From the NCBI GenBank assembly GCA_947168885.1, contig CAMVNQ010000024.1:1-43658 (forward strand): DNA of 43,658 nt, given 5' to 3'. This document shows, one piece after another, positions 32,323-40,889 of this stretch. A program made the position numbers and the translations under genes. Each line of letters begins with the position of its first letter. Positions within the stretch are counted from its first letter, which is position 1. Source of the stretch: an uncultured Clostridia bacterium. Lineage in GTDB: Bacteria; Bacillota; Clostridia; Oscillospirales; Ruminococcaceae. Below the pieces are notes generated by a model, which ran no database searches, was not told where the DNA came from, and worked only from the letters and a program-made list of their open reading frames with translations.

Positions 32323-33666
32323 ATGGCAAATGTAACAATGTCAAGACGGGCGCTTGCGAGACTCATGATATTCCCGCTCGCGATAATACTTGTGCTCGCG
32401 GTATTTGCGGTAAACAACGGGAACCGCGCAGCAAAAGCCGAGAGGGCAGTTGAAAACAGCTATATGCACGCAGTCGAGGAGCTTTCGCTCGGGCTTGACA
32501 ACATAAAGAACAACTTACAGAAAGGTATGTACACGAACAGCATCTCGATGCTATCAGACCTTTCCGAGAAACTGTGCAGTGACGCTTCAAACGCAAAAAA
32601 CTCGCTGTCGCGGCTGCCCGTTGACGAGCTTGACCTTACCGATGCGTACAAATTCCTGTCGCAGGTCGGCAACTACTCAAAAGCTCTCGCCGAGAAATGC
32701 GCAGAGGGCGGAAGTCTCTCCGCCGATGAGAAAAAGAACATCGCTGCGCTCTACGCTTACGCGACACAGCTCAGCGGCAATATGTGGGAGATCGAGCAAA
32801 AGATCGAAAACGGCAGGATAACGCTCGCGGATGTTGAATACTCGGCATCGCAGCTTGAAGCGGGCGATCCCGTAAGCGTAACGAACGGCTTTACGGACTT
32901 CTCGGTGAGCGACACGAGCTTTCCGACGCTGATATACGACGGCCCGTATTCCGACCATATCATGGAGAAGAAGCCGATAATGCTCGAAAACAAGGCCGCT
33001 ATTGATGTGAGCGAAGCGCTCCGGCTTGCGAAAAGGCTTTCGGACAGCAGTGAGCTTAAGCTTCTCACACAGGAGGACGGGAAGATGCCGTCCTATGTGT
33101 TCGCAGACGATAGCCACACTATTGCGGTAACAAAGGCGGGCGGAATGTACTCTTATATGCTCTCTACCCGCAAGACCGGCAAGCAGACAATAACTGCCAG
33201 GGAAGCCGTAAACCGCGCTAAGGACTATCTCTCCGAGCTCGGCATACGCGGACTTACGGACTCATACTATGAGATACGCAACGGTATCTGTGTGGTTAAC
33301 CTTGCCGCGGAGCAGAACGGCGTGACTATGTACACCGATCTGATCAAGGTTGGTGTCGCGCTCGACAACGGGGACGTTCTGTCGTTCGATATGCGCGGGT
33401 ATCTTACGAACCATATTATAAGAGAGCTTCCGCAGCCAAAGATCTCTGCGAAGTTTGCGGAAACGCTTGTTTCCGGCAGCCTCGCGCCCATATCTACGAA
33501 GCTCTGTGTTATCCCGTCGAGCGGAATGAACGAGGTATTCTGCTATGAAGTGCGCTGTACCGGCGAACAAGGCGAGAACATTCTCGTCTATCTCAATGCC
33601 GAGACCGGCAGGGAAGAGCAGATTCTGATCCTTAAGATCGGCCGCGGAGGCGTGCTCACGGTCTGA
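32323..33666 (+). CDS. ypeB: YpeB-like spore germination protein
   Basis: YpeB stabilises the spore cortex-lytic enzyme SleB. From ATG 32323 (AAAGGATAAT upstream) the 447-aa protein has one membrane helix near the N terminus (RLMIFPLAIILVLAVFAV), an alpha-helical domain, and the repeated C-terminal PepSY-like part (VSEALRLAKRL, AREAVNRAKDYLSELGI) ending YLNAETGREEQILIL. A longer frame opens at 32254, but it would put the leader hairpin inside the gene. SleB, the usual neighbour, is not in the window. The gene implies the host can form spores. Confidence 0.85.
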   Translation: MANVTMSRRALARLMIFPLAIILVLAVFAVNNGNRAAKAERAVENSYMHAVEELSLGLDNIKNNLQKGMYTNSISMLSDLSEKLCSDASNAKNSLSRLPVDELDLTDAYKFLSQVGNYSKALAEKCAEGGSLSADEKKNIAALYAYATQLSGNMWEIEQKIENGRITLADVEYSASQLEAGDPVSVTNGFTDFSVSDTSFPTLIYDGPYSDHIMEKKPIMLENKAAIDVSEALRLAKRLSDSSELKLLTQEDGKMPSYVFADDSHTIAVTKAGGMYSYMLSTRKTGKQTITAREAVNRAKDYLSELGIRGLTDSYYEIRNGICVVNLAAEQNGVTMYTDLIKVGVALDNGDVLSFDMRGYLTNHIIRELPQPKISAKFAETLVSGSLAPISTKLCVIPSSGMNEVFCYEVRCTGEQGENILVYLNAETGREEQILILKIGRGGVLTV

Positions 33667-33690
33667 ACGAACAAATTTCGTTCAGACCGT
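33658..33690 (+). terminator. Inverted repeat over the ypeB stop codon
   Basis: A 14-bp stem ACGGTCTGAACGAA/TTCGTTCAGACCGT encloses 5 nt and includes the stop codon. Downstream there is no T-run, so termination efficiency is uncertain. Confidence 0.5.
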
Positions 33691-33753
33691 TCAGGGGGAG
33701 AGAGGAAACCTTTCTTGAAGCTAAATAGTGTGCGAGAAGTTTTCTGAAAATTA

Positions 33754-33783
33754 TTGTAAAGGCAAGCTCAAAACAGATATTAT
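33754..33783 (+). promoter_or_regulatory. Putative promoter of the DUF6809-like gene
   Basis: TTGTAA, 18 bp, TATTAT, 36 bp upstream of the ATG at 33820. Confidence 0.5.
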
Positions 33784-33819
33784 AAAGTATAAGCCTTGAC
33801 ATAACGGAGGAAAACATTT

Positions 33820-34134
33820 ATGGAAACTATTATAAGTAAGCTCTACTACGGCGAACTTTGCCCAAGTAAGAAACCAGCGCCCAACACCAAGCGCTGTATT
33901 GAGAACAGAGCAATCATTTGCGACACCGAGGAAAAACTTATTGAGCAATTCCCGAAATGTAAGGAACTGCTTGACACATACTCGGACGCACTTCACGTTG
34001 AAGCCCAGCTTGAATGTGAGGCGGACTTTGCGCGAGGTTTCAGACTCGGTGCTCTGCTTACGGCAGGATGCCGTACAGAAGGTTTACAAAAGCGCGCACG
34101 ATGCGCGCACATAAGAAACATTCAAAATGCTTGA
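33820..34134 (+). CDS. Small DUF6809-like protein with repeat-encoded tail
   Basis: A 104-residue protein starting METIISKLYYGELCPSKKP and reaching FARGFRLGALLTA, the pattern of the short DUF6809 proteins found on ruminococcal chromosomes and mobile elements. Those usually end soon after the GxxLGA helix; here the last ~25 codons are encoded by a copy of the double-hairpin repeat (34059-34123), giving a basic tail with many Arg/Cys. CGGAGGAAAA lies before the ATG. Function unknown. The tail suggests the repeat inserted into the gene's 3' end. Confidence 0.6.
   Translation: METIISKLYYGELCPSKKPAPNTKRCIENRAIICDTEEKLIEQFPKCKELLDTYSDALHVEAQLECEADFARGFRLGALLTAGCRTEGLQKRARCAHIRNIQNA
34059..34123 (+). 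repeat. Single copy of the double-hairpin repeat
   Basis: TACGGC-AGGAT-GCCGTA, then CAGAAGGTTTACAAAA, then GCGCGC-ACGAT-GCGCGC, then ACATAAGAAACATTC. This matches, element by element, the plus strand of 19717-19779 (hairpin with AGGAT loop, AGAAGGTTTCCAAAA, GC hairpin, ATAAAAGGAACCTTC). Stem sequences differ but keep pairing, which argues for conserved structure. Confidence 0.7.
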
Positions 34135-34160
34135 TGTAATGACAACCGAATAACAAAGTG

Positions 34161-34195
34161 ACCGGCTGAGTATCAATGCTCAGCCGGTTTGTTTT
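34161..34195. terminator. Terminator between the DUF6809-like gene and anti-sigma 1
   Basis: A 10-bp stem ACCGGCTGAG/CTCAGCCGGT with an 8-nt loop, followed by TTGTTTT on the plus strand; the anti-sigma stop codon lies 16 bp away on the other side. Confidence 0.85.
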
Positions 34196-34203
34196 ATGTG
34201 GTG

Positions 34204-36360
34204 TTATTCTGTTGTTTCAGGGGCTTCCGCAACATCATCGAGTACGAACGTCTCGCCGCAGAATGTAAGAGAATATACATCGTTAAAGTCAACAGGCTCG
34301 TCGAATGCACCAAATAACATCTGCCGGTCATCGACGCTGCTGTCATCTCCAGCAGCGTCATAGCCGCTGTACCATACCGTTCCGTCCTTTCTGACCACAA
34401 TAAGCTGATTATGCAGAGATTTGAGATAATAGTCGCTTCCCGACTGTTCCATTTTGAAGCCATACGGCGATATAATTATATCGCGCGTGCCGTATTCCTC
34501 GCTTTCGGTATGGAACGTGCGGGTATATCCTGTATTATTATCCACAATCCCACCGTACTCTATATATCCCACGGTGCGGTTTGTATCAGAGGAATCGTCC
34601 CATATTCTTCCTGTATGGAACTGTCCGTTTTCGGGAAGCACTGTGAAATAGGTATAGCCTACATCGCAGCCTTTATCATCGGACTCTGCCGAGAAAGCCG
34701 TACCAGTTTCTCCGACAAGCTCGATGCCGGTGATCATGAAAACGTGATCGTCGGGGTCTGCCGCCATTTTTGCTTTCATTTTATTTGTACTGTAATCGGG
34801 GTCATCGGAATGGACAGTTATCTGTGTTTTGAATATAAATCCGTCGTAGTGCATATAGTCGATGTGTGCGGTCGCACCGTCATCGAGTTTGAAGCTGTCG
34901 CCGGCGCTGAGCTTCGGTATTTCCTCGCCGTACAGTCTGTACTCGTCGAAATAGACCTCCGAGACCTTCGCAGTATCTATCGGCTCATCGAAATAATATG
35001 TCAGCCATACAATATTCGAACCGTCGTCCGCAGTTATGATACTGAATCTATGAGCTTCCTTGATCTCTCCGTCATTCATCATCACCCTCATATTTTCATT
35101 ACCGAAATAATCAAAAGCCTTTGATTGATCTCCGTTTTCCCATATCAGGCGTTCCGTTATGTGAGTGGGCGTGACAAGTAGTTTTGTCATCCATAGCACA
35201 TAGTCGGGGAAATCTTTATTAAAACGTGCGTAAACATCCTCTCTATCGAGCTTTAACACGCTCTCGGGGTCAAAGTGTACCGTTACCGCGAAGGCTGCAT
35301 TTTCCGACGTATAGGACTTGTCGGTAAGGTCTGTAAGGTTTTTTCCGAACAATATTCGTGCGATCTCGACGGGCTCATACAGTGCAACTGTCGCATGACA
35401 ATTTTTTACCATGTTGTTTTCCTTGTCCTCTGTTCCTGCTGTACCGTTGAATACGGCTCCGTTTATACCCATGGGTCTTATGTCCATACGGGTCGTTCCT
35501 ATTATATCATAGTAGAACGTCACTACCTCGGAATCAAACTCATACCCCGTGAAATGCACTGAACAATCCCCGAGCTCAACTGTCTCGTCCATAGGCACAA
35601 CGCCGTTGACTGCCTTCCCGACTGCGTCGATTTCTTTAGTCTCGGGCTTTTTGTGGTCGGCATAGACAGTGAAGGGATTGCCGCCGAATTCTGCATATCC
35701 TTCCTCGTTAGGCTTGAAATCAACTGTCAGTTTTTCCGTGTACGCTTTAAGCGTTGTCCGATAAATGCAGCTTTGTGTATTATCTGTTTCCGAAATGAGC
35801 TCCCCGAAGCCTTCCGCGGCATTTTCCTCGCTGAATATTGCCATCGGCAGGACGGAAGCTAACTTCTCGCCCGATGAAAGCGTACAGTCATCCGCAAATA
35901 TCACGTCATAATAAACATTCAGCGATTTGCCGTCAAAATCGTATTTTGTGACATTTACCGTGAAGTCATCGTACACGAACGATGCGAGGATGTCATTGTT
36001 TTCGGTTGTATCCGCCGAAAGCTGTTCCGTAACATCCTCATGATACCCTGCACCCGCACCCTGCACATCCGGACCTTTCAGCCCGCCGTGCTCATTCAGC
36101 CAGTTAAGCCCGAAGACAGCTCCGGTGAGGACTGCGGCTGTTCCCGCAACACCCGCGAACACATTGAGCGCTTTATGTGACTTTTTCGGCTCGGCATATT
36201 CCGGAGTGATCTCCGTGAACTTGACTTGCCGTACATTATCGCATTTCTTCATTTTCTTCGCCCTTTCCAATATATCTTTGCAGATAGTTTTGTCATCGGG
36301 CAGGTCATGATCTTTCCTTATATCGGAAAACGCTCTGTAAAAGTATTCCTTGATCTCCAT
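34204..36360 (-). CDS. Membrane anti-sigma-like protein of ECF module 1
   Basis: A 718-residue protein beginning one base after the stop of ECF sigma 1. The start at 36360 uses the AAAGGAA inside the sigma gene's last codons; an in-frame ATG at 36384 lies before that site. Residues 1-60 are cytoplasmic, with the block FTEITPEYAEPKKSHKALN; one helix spans ~64-87 (AGVAGTAAVLTGAVFGL); the remaining ~620 residues are extracytoplasmic and beta-rich, with several similar sections (TGYEFDSEVVTFYYD, ITPTHITERL-like repeats). No canonical zinc anti-sigma motif is seen. By position and topology I infer it holds and releases its sigma factor. It is paralogous to module 3. Confidence 0.75.
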   Translation of the reverse strand: MEIKEYFYRAFSDIRKDHDLPDDKTICKDILERAKKMKKCDNVRQVKFTEITPEYAEPKKSHKALNVFAGVAGTAAVLTGAVFGLNWLNEHGGLKGPDVQGAGAGYHEDVTEQLSADTTENNDILASFVYDDFTVNVTKYDFDGKSLNVYYDVIFADDCTLSSGEKLASVLPMAIFSEENAAEGFGELISETDNTQSCIYRTTLKAYTEKLTVDFKPNEEGYAEFGGNPFTVYADHKKPETKEIDAVGKAVNGVVPMDETVELGDCSVHFTGYEFDSEVVTFYYDIIGTTRMDIRPMGINGAVFNGTAGTEDKENNMVKNCHATVALYEPVEIARILFGKNLTDLTDKSYTSENAAFAVTVHFDPESVLKLDREDVYARFNKDFPDYVLWMTKLLVTPTHITERLIWENGDQSKAFDYFGNENMRVMMNDGEIKEAHRFSIITADDGSNIVWLTYYFDEPIDTAKVSEVYFDEYRLYGEEIPKLSAGDSFKLDDGATAHIDYMHYDGFIFKTQITVHSDDPDYSTNKMKAKMAADPDDHVFMITGIELVGETGTAFSAESDDKGCDVGYTYFTVLPENGQFHTGRIWDDSSDTNRTVGYIEYGGIVDNNTGYTRTFHTESEEYGTRDIIISPYGFKMEQSGSDYYLKSLHNQLIVVRKDGTVWYSGYDAAGDDSSVDDRQMLFGAFDEPVDFNDVYSLTFCGETFVLDDVAEAPETTE

Positions 36361-36361
36361 A

Positions 36362-36847
36362 TTACATTTTCCTTTCATTTTCAAGAAGTTTCCGAAGCTG
36401 TTCCTTACCGCGGGTCAGCCTTGCACGTACAGCAGATTCGCTTACGCAGAGTATCCTTGCTATGTCGGCCACCGTGTATTCCTCAAAGTAGTGCAGATAC
36501 AGTACTGCGCGGCATTTCCGGCTGACCTTCATAAGTATGGGGATAAGGCGGTTTTCTCCGCTTTTCTCAAGCGGGTCTGTCGTCCTTTCCGAGACACTCT
36601 CAAGCGGTTGCGAGAACTTGTGCCAGTGCGAACGCAGCAAGTCTGTGCTCTTGTTTATTGCACATCGTAGCAGCCATGCTTTCAGATGCTCCGTGCTTTC
36701 AAAGCTTGTATCGCACAGTAAAAGCTTCAGAAAAACCTCTTGTGCAATATCAAACGCGTCGCTCGGATTTTTGCAGCTGCACAAGGCAACGCCATACACG
36801 CTCGAATAGTGCTCACGCACCGCCTTTTCAAGCTCGCTTTCGGTCAT
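36362..36847 (-). CDS. ECF RNA polymerase sigma factor, module 1
   Basis: A 161-residue ECF sigma. Region 2 lies at ~15-75 (DAFDIAQEVFLKLL, HLKAWLLRCAINKSTDLLRSHW) for -10 recognition, and region 4 at ~110-155 with the helix-turn-helix VADIARILCVSESAVRARLTRGKEQL. No extra C-terminal domain. Start ATG 36847. Upstream are a housekeeping promoter and a second conserved box, pointing to autoregulation. Translationally coupled to the anti-sigma gene. Confidence 0.92.
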   Translation of the reverse strand: MTESELEKAVREHYSSVYGVALCSCKNPSDAFDIAQEVFLKLLLCDTSFESTEHLKAWLLRCAINKSTDLLRSHWHKFSQPLESVSERTTDPLEKSGENRLIPILMKVSRKCRAVLYLHYFEEYTVADIARILCVSESAVRARLTRGKEQLRKLLENERKM

Positions 36848-36872
36848 TCCTACCCTTCTTTCCTATATTGTC

Positions 36873-36990
36873 TGAAAGAGCCCTTCAACAGTAATACGAT
36901 CAAGACACCAAAAATTCTACATTTTGTTTGTAAAAAGTTGATTTTCAGCGATATTACCAACATTATACATCATTTTTGCAGCAAATGCAA
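36873..36990 (-). promoter_or_regulatory. Dual promoter region of ECF module 1
   Basis: On the minus strand: TTGCAT (36985-36990), 17 bp, TATAAT (36962-36967); then CGTATT (36893-36898) and, 5 bp further, the inverted repeat TGAAGGGCTCTTTCA (36873-36887), 25 bp before the ATG. The same elements with the same 5-bp spacing precede modules 2 and 3. Confidence 0.7.
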
Positions 36991-36991
36991 C

Positions 36992-37023
36992 AAAAGCGCA
37001 CGAGTCGGAGCCCGTGCGCTTTT
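36992..37023 (-). terminator. Terminator after anti-sigma 2
   Basis: An 11-bp stem AAAAGCGCACG/CGTGCGCTTTT with a 10-nt loop. On the minus strand it follows the anti-sigma 2 stop and abuts the -35 of module 1. Confidence 0.82.
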
Positions 37024-37040
37024 GATGATATGCAGGTCGG

Positions 37041-38321
37041 TCACGGCTCAATTTCGTATGAAACTCCGTTTGCCGAAAGTGTTATGCTCTGCGCGTTTTC
37101 AAAATCCACCGCCGGAAATCTAAACTGTAAATAGCACATATCCTTTATCATAAGGGTGGTAATACCCTCCGAGTCCCGGAAAATGTGTGCAGTGTCAATA
37201 TCCGGTTTGTATTCCGTTCCGTCAACCGTCAGAACGAACTGCTCGGCGACTTCCATTGCTTTCTCATGTCTGTCAAAAGCCCATACGCCGTTATCATCTA
37301 TTTCATTCCCGAATGTACCGCAGTCAAGGCTGAAATATGTTTCGTGCGCGCCGAACTCGCTGTAACAGAGGTAGAATACTGTACCGTCGATCTCATAGCC
37401 AAGCTTGTCAAACTCATCGGACAAATAATAATATTTTTTCGGCGCTTCCTTGAGCACGTTTTCGGGCAGCGTGAAGCGGAACTGCATTTCGACATCGTGT
37501 ACCTTTATCCTGCTTGATACTTCCGTCGGGGATATCCCGAAATCATCAAGCTCCTGAAGCCAATAATAGCTGTGGCTTATGATCGCGTTCTCGGGTAAAT
37601 TGTTGAGCTCGGCGTAATATTCCTCGCTGAAAGCTTTATAGCTGTCGTTATCGCCAAGAGTGTGTATGCTCACGATATCGAACACCGTCTCCTCGCCCTG
37701 CGTTACCCAGAGCGGGGGGACGCGCGCGCTGACGTGATACAGCGACGGATCTTCCTCGTCTTTTACGCCCTTGCTGTAGAATAATCCGTAGCTTTCCCGC
37801 TTATTCTCGAACTCGTCGGTCCCTATCGTCTGTGCGTAAATGCCGATAATATCGCTTGCCGCGACGATCTCGGGGTCGTTCACCGTGATGTCTATAAGCA
37901 TCATCGGGTCCTGCGTATCGCCGGCGATACCGAGCAACTTCGCGGTAAAAATGCCCTTTTCGAGAGTCTCACCCATTACGGGATACATCCTTTCCGCGCC
38001 GTCGGACGAATTGTCTTCCGCGTAGTTCTCCGCGGTGTAGATATAACCGTCGTCCGCAAGCCGCTTTGTCGCGCTGTCGCCGAAATACTTCGTGAACATT
38101 TCCGACAGAAGTCCGAAGCTCACCGCCCCCACGGAAACGGTAAGCGCCGCCGCTGCCGCTATCGAAGCTGCAATTACCGCAGGCTTCTTCATTTTAAATT
38201 TCTTCTTTTCCATATTACTCGCCCTTTCTTTAACTATCCGAATGAATCTGTCATCGTCGGGAAGTCGTGCAATACTGTGAGCCTCGTTTATTGAGCTTTC
38301 AAATATATTCCTGTAATCCAT
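37041..38321 (-). CDS. Membrane anti-sigma-like protein of ECF module 2
   Basis: A 426-residue protein whose start (ATG 38321, 12 bp after AAAGGA) overlaps the end of ECF sigma 2 by 23 bp. It begins MDYRNIFESSINEA, like module 3 (MDYKSIFDKAM). The cytoplasmic part ends in KKKFKMKKP, then one helix (~46-72, Ala-rich), then an extracytoplasmic domain of about 350 residues with no motif I recognise. It lacks the FTEITPEY and AVNGVVPMDET blocks shared by modules 1 and 3, so it is the most divergent. Inferred role: sensing partner of sigma 2. Confidence 0.75.
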   Translation of the reverse strand: MDYRNIFESSINEAHSIARLPDDDRFIRIVKERASNMEKKKFKMKKPAVIAASIAAAAALTVSVGAVSFGLLSEMFTKYFGDSATKRLADDGYIYTAENYAEDNSSDGAERMYPVMGETLEKGIFTAKLLGIAGDTQDPMMLIDITVNDPEIVAASDIIGIYAQTIGTDEFENKRESYGLFYSKGVKDEEDPSLYHVSARVPPLWVTQGEETVFDIVSIHTLGDNDSYKAFSEEYYAELNNLPENAIISHSYYWLQELDDFGISPTEVSSRIKVHDVEMQFRFTLPENVLKEAPKKYYYLSDEFDKLGYEIDGTVFYLCYSEFGAHETYFSLDCGTFGNEIDDNGVWAFDRHEKAMEVAEQFVLTVDGTEYKPDIDTAHIFRDSEGITTLMIKDMCYLQFRFPAVDFENAQSITLSANGVSYEIEP

Positions 38322-38805
38322 TGTCGCTTTCATTCCTTTCTTCAAGCAATATCTTTCTTAGCTGCTTCCTGCCTCTGCTCAGCCGTGCCATTACCGCGCT
38401 TTCGGTCGTTCCGAGAAGCTTTGCAATCTCCGCGGCAGGGTAGCTCTCGTAATAGTGAAGATAAAGAACTGTCCGTATCTTCGGGCGCAGCTTGTTAAGG
38501 AGCTTCAGTATATCGGCATTCTTAACGCTGTCACAATACACTTTGTCTCCCGCTTCCTCAAGCGGGGCGGAAAATTTATACCAATACGAACGCAGAAGGC
38601 TTTTGCTCAGGTTTACGGTGCATCTTATGAGCCATGCACGGATATGCTCGTCGCTGTCAAATTCGCCATCGTATTTATACAGCTTCATGAAAACTTCCTG
38701 TGCTATATCATCCGCGTCGCTCGGATTTTTCACAAAGCACAACGCTGTTCCGAAAACAGTGCTTCGATACTTGCGCACGCAGTTTTCGAGATCGTTATCC
38801 GACAC
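38299..38805 (-). CDS. ECF RNA polymerase sigma factor, module 2
   Basis: A 168-residue ECF sigma with region 2 (DADDIAQEVFMKLYKYDGEF, HIRAWLIRCTVNLSKSLLRSYW) and region 4 (AAEIAKLLGTTESAVMARLSRGRKQL). The start is GTG at 38805, with GGAAGGAA about 10 bp upstream. It overlaps its anti-sigma gene. Close paralogue of the sigma genes of modules 1 and 3. Confidence 0.92.
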   Translation of the reverse strand: MSDNDLENCVRKYRSTVFGTALCFVKNPSDADDIAQEVFMKLYKYDGEFDSDEHIRAWLIRCTVNLSKSLLRSYWYKFSAPLEEAGDKVYCDSVKNADILKLLNKLRPKIRTVLYLHYYESYPAAEIAKLLGTTESAVMARLSRGRKQLRKILLEERNESDNGLQEYI

Positions 38806-38833
38806 TCCTTCTCACTTCCTTCCGATTCCTGTT

Positions 38834-38934
38834 TGAAAGATCTTTCATATATAATACGAATGGGAAAGGCAAAACCTGACATTTTCGTATAGATTTTTTA
38901 ATACTATTATACATCATTTTCAGAGCGAATGCAA
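38834..38934 (-). promoter_or_regulatory. Dual promoter region of ECF module 2
   Basis: Minus strand: TTGCAT (38929-38934), 17 bp, TATAAT (38906-38911); then CGTATT (38853-38858), 5 bp, and the perfect palindrome TGAAAGATCTTTCA (38834-38847), 28 bp before the GTG. Confidence 0.7.
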
Positions 38935-38939
38935 AAAGC

Positions 38940-38974
38940 AGCCCCATACCGCTGTTTTTCAGCAATATGGGGCT
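38940..38974 (-). terminator. Terminator after anti-sigma 3
   Basis: AGCCCCATA and GCTG pair with CAGC and TATGGGGCT around AAAAA; GCTTTTTGC follows on the minus strand. It abuts the -35 of module 2. Confidence 0.82.
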
Positions 38975-38979
38975 TGTGT

Positions 38980-40887
38980 TTATTCGGTTGTTTCGGGGAC
39001 TTCGTCCGCAACATAGATTTCCATACCATTGACAGTTATCGAAACGACATCGTTTATGTCTATCGGGTCAGTGAACTGATAGAATTTGTATCTGGGACCC
39101 ATTCCCGCAGGCTCGTTCCAACCGGCGTTGAACTGTATTGTGTCGCCGCTTGCGAGTGTTATTACCGTATTGAGATCGAGTAAAGCTTCTATATACGCAG
39201 TCCCGGTCTCGCTGGTGTAATCGTTGGTGTACGGACTTCCTGACATTGCTATGCTAAGATTCCCTGACGAGAGCACGAACCGATCAAAGTGTATAGTGTC
39301 ATCGTTGCTGACGGTCATCACCTTGTCTATATCATTTTCGATAATCGAAACGCTGTTGTTTTTATGCACCGTGAAGATGCCGTCGCCGAAGGGTATGTCA
39401 AGCGTTTCGGCAGGTGTTTTTACAAAAGCATTGACGGTCTCCCCGATAATGCCCTCGGATATCCTCGATTCGTCGTACTCCCCATTGCAAAGAGCCACGA
39501 CCCCGTCTACTAAACTGTTGGGCAGCGCATAACCATATACGGCGGGAGTGTCACTGTTCAGAGGATAGTCATAGCAGGTCTCATAACGCAGACGCAGTAT
39601 GATACCGTCATAGTAGCAGCCCGTGACGTGAACGCGCTTTCCGTCGCATTCAAACCACTCGTCGGCGGGCGTGTAGAGCGGCGAATGTTCGATGCTGCAT
39701 ATATCCGGATATTTTGCCTTCATCATCTCGAAGTATTCCTCGTCCGGTTCGGAGAAATAGAAGCCGCATATATTCGCGTCCGCGATATCGTCAAGCGCTA
39801 TCGGTTCGTCATACCATGCCACCAGCCAGTAAAGATCGCCGTCCTTGGTATAGCCGATTGTTGCCTTATTCGTCAGTTTGATACTGCTGCCGTCCTTAAG
39901 ACTTAATCCGACGGTAATACTGTCTGTCAGCTCCTGAGTCGGCTTCTCGTTGAATTTCAGGCGCGCCGAAATATGCGTGGGTGTGATGAACGCGTCGGTG
40001 ATCTTAAACTGCTTGCCTGTTTCTCCGATATTTACGCGGTCGTTCCAGAATGTCCTTATCACACTGTCGGGGTCATAATGCACGGTTATCGCGAAAAGCT
40101 CGTCGTCCTCGGTATAACGCTCTGCGGGGGGAACCTCGGGGGAACCTGCATATCCGAACGGTATTCGTACATAGTCGGGTGTTCCGTTTATCACCACATC
40201 GGCGTAGCAGTAAACGGTATCGTCGATACCGGCTGCGTATTCATACGCGGGGTGACTTACTACTATCACCATTCCGTCGCCAACCAAGGTATCGGCAATT
40301 TCTATCGGTCTTACCGGAGCGCCCGTTGTATGACGCTGTTCGCCGCCGGTGTATTTCACCTCGTACTCAATGCGCATATACTGTGAATCGAACTCATACC
40401 CCGTGAAATGCACGGTCATATCGTCGAGCTCTATCGTCTCGTCCATAGGCACAACGCCGTTGACGGGTTTTCCGACTGCGTCGATCTCGATCTTGTCACG
40501 CGTGTCTCCCGTATCAATATACTCGTCCTCCGTCACCGCCGTTGTCTCCTCCAGATCGCTGTCCTCATGATACCCCGCGCCGTTGCTGCTCCCGATACCG
40601 CCCTCTTTAAGCCCGCCGTGCTCGTTCAGGAATTTTAGCCCGAACACCGCTCCCGTAATCACCGCCGCCGCACCTGCAACACCGGCGAACACGTTTAGCG
40701 CCTTATGTGACTTCTTCGGCTCGGTGTATTCTGGAGTTATCTCTGTGAAATGCATCTGCTTTACATTATCGTTTTTCTTCATATTCTTCGCCCTTTCCTC
40801 GATATTTCTTAATACCTTGTTCTCGGAAAAGGTGTATTCGGACAATTTCCACGACATTGCTTTATCAAAGATAGATTTATAGTCCAT
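38980..40887 (-). CDS. Membrane anti-sigma-like protein of ECF module 3
   Basis: A 635-residue protein. ATG 40887 lies 8 bp after AAAGGA; the ATG at 40893 overlaps the sigma 3 stop but is too close to that site. The cytoplasmic part contains FTEITPEYTEPKKSHKALN, almost the same as module 1; one helix spans ~62-86; a large extracytoplasmic part follows. It carries IDAVGKPVNGVVPMDETIEL and VHFTGYEFDS, also in module 1, and ends VPETTE like module 1 (APETTE). The rest has diverged strongly, as expected if different signals are sensed. Inferred anti-sigma or sensor. Confidence 0.75.
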   Translation of the reverse strand: MDYKSIFDKAMSWKLSEYTFSENKVLRNIEERAKNMKKNDNVKQMHFTEITPEYTEPKKSHKALNVFAGVAGAAAVITGAVFGLKFLNEHGGLKEGGIGSSNGAGYHEDSDLEETTAVTEDEYIDTGDTRDKIEIDAVGKPVNGVVPMDETIELDDMTVHFTGYEFDSQYMRIEYEVKYTGGEQRHTTGAPVRPIEIADTLVGDGMVIVVSHPAYEYAAGIDDTVYCYADVVINGTPDYVRIPFGYAGSPEVPPAERYTEDDELFAITVHYDPDSVIRTFWNDRVNIGETGKQFKITDAFITPTHISARLKFNEKPTQELTDSITVGLSLKDGSSIKLTNKATIGYTKDGDLYWLVAWYDEPIALDDIADANICGFYFSEPDEEYFEMMKAKYPDICSIEHSPLYTPADEWFECDGKRVHVTGCYYDGIILRLRYETCYDYPLNSDTPAVYGYALPNSLVDGVVALCNGEYDESRISEGIIGETVNAFVKTPAETLDIPFGDGIFTVHKNNSVSIIENDIDKVMTVSNDDTIHFDRFVLSSGNLSIAMSGSPYTNDYTSETGTAYIEALLDLNTVITLASGDTIQFNAGWNEPAGMGPRYKFYQFTDPIDINDVVSITVNGMEIYVADEVPETTE

Positions 40888-40889
40888 AG

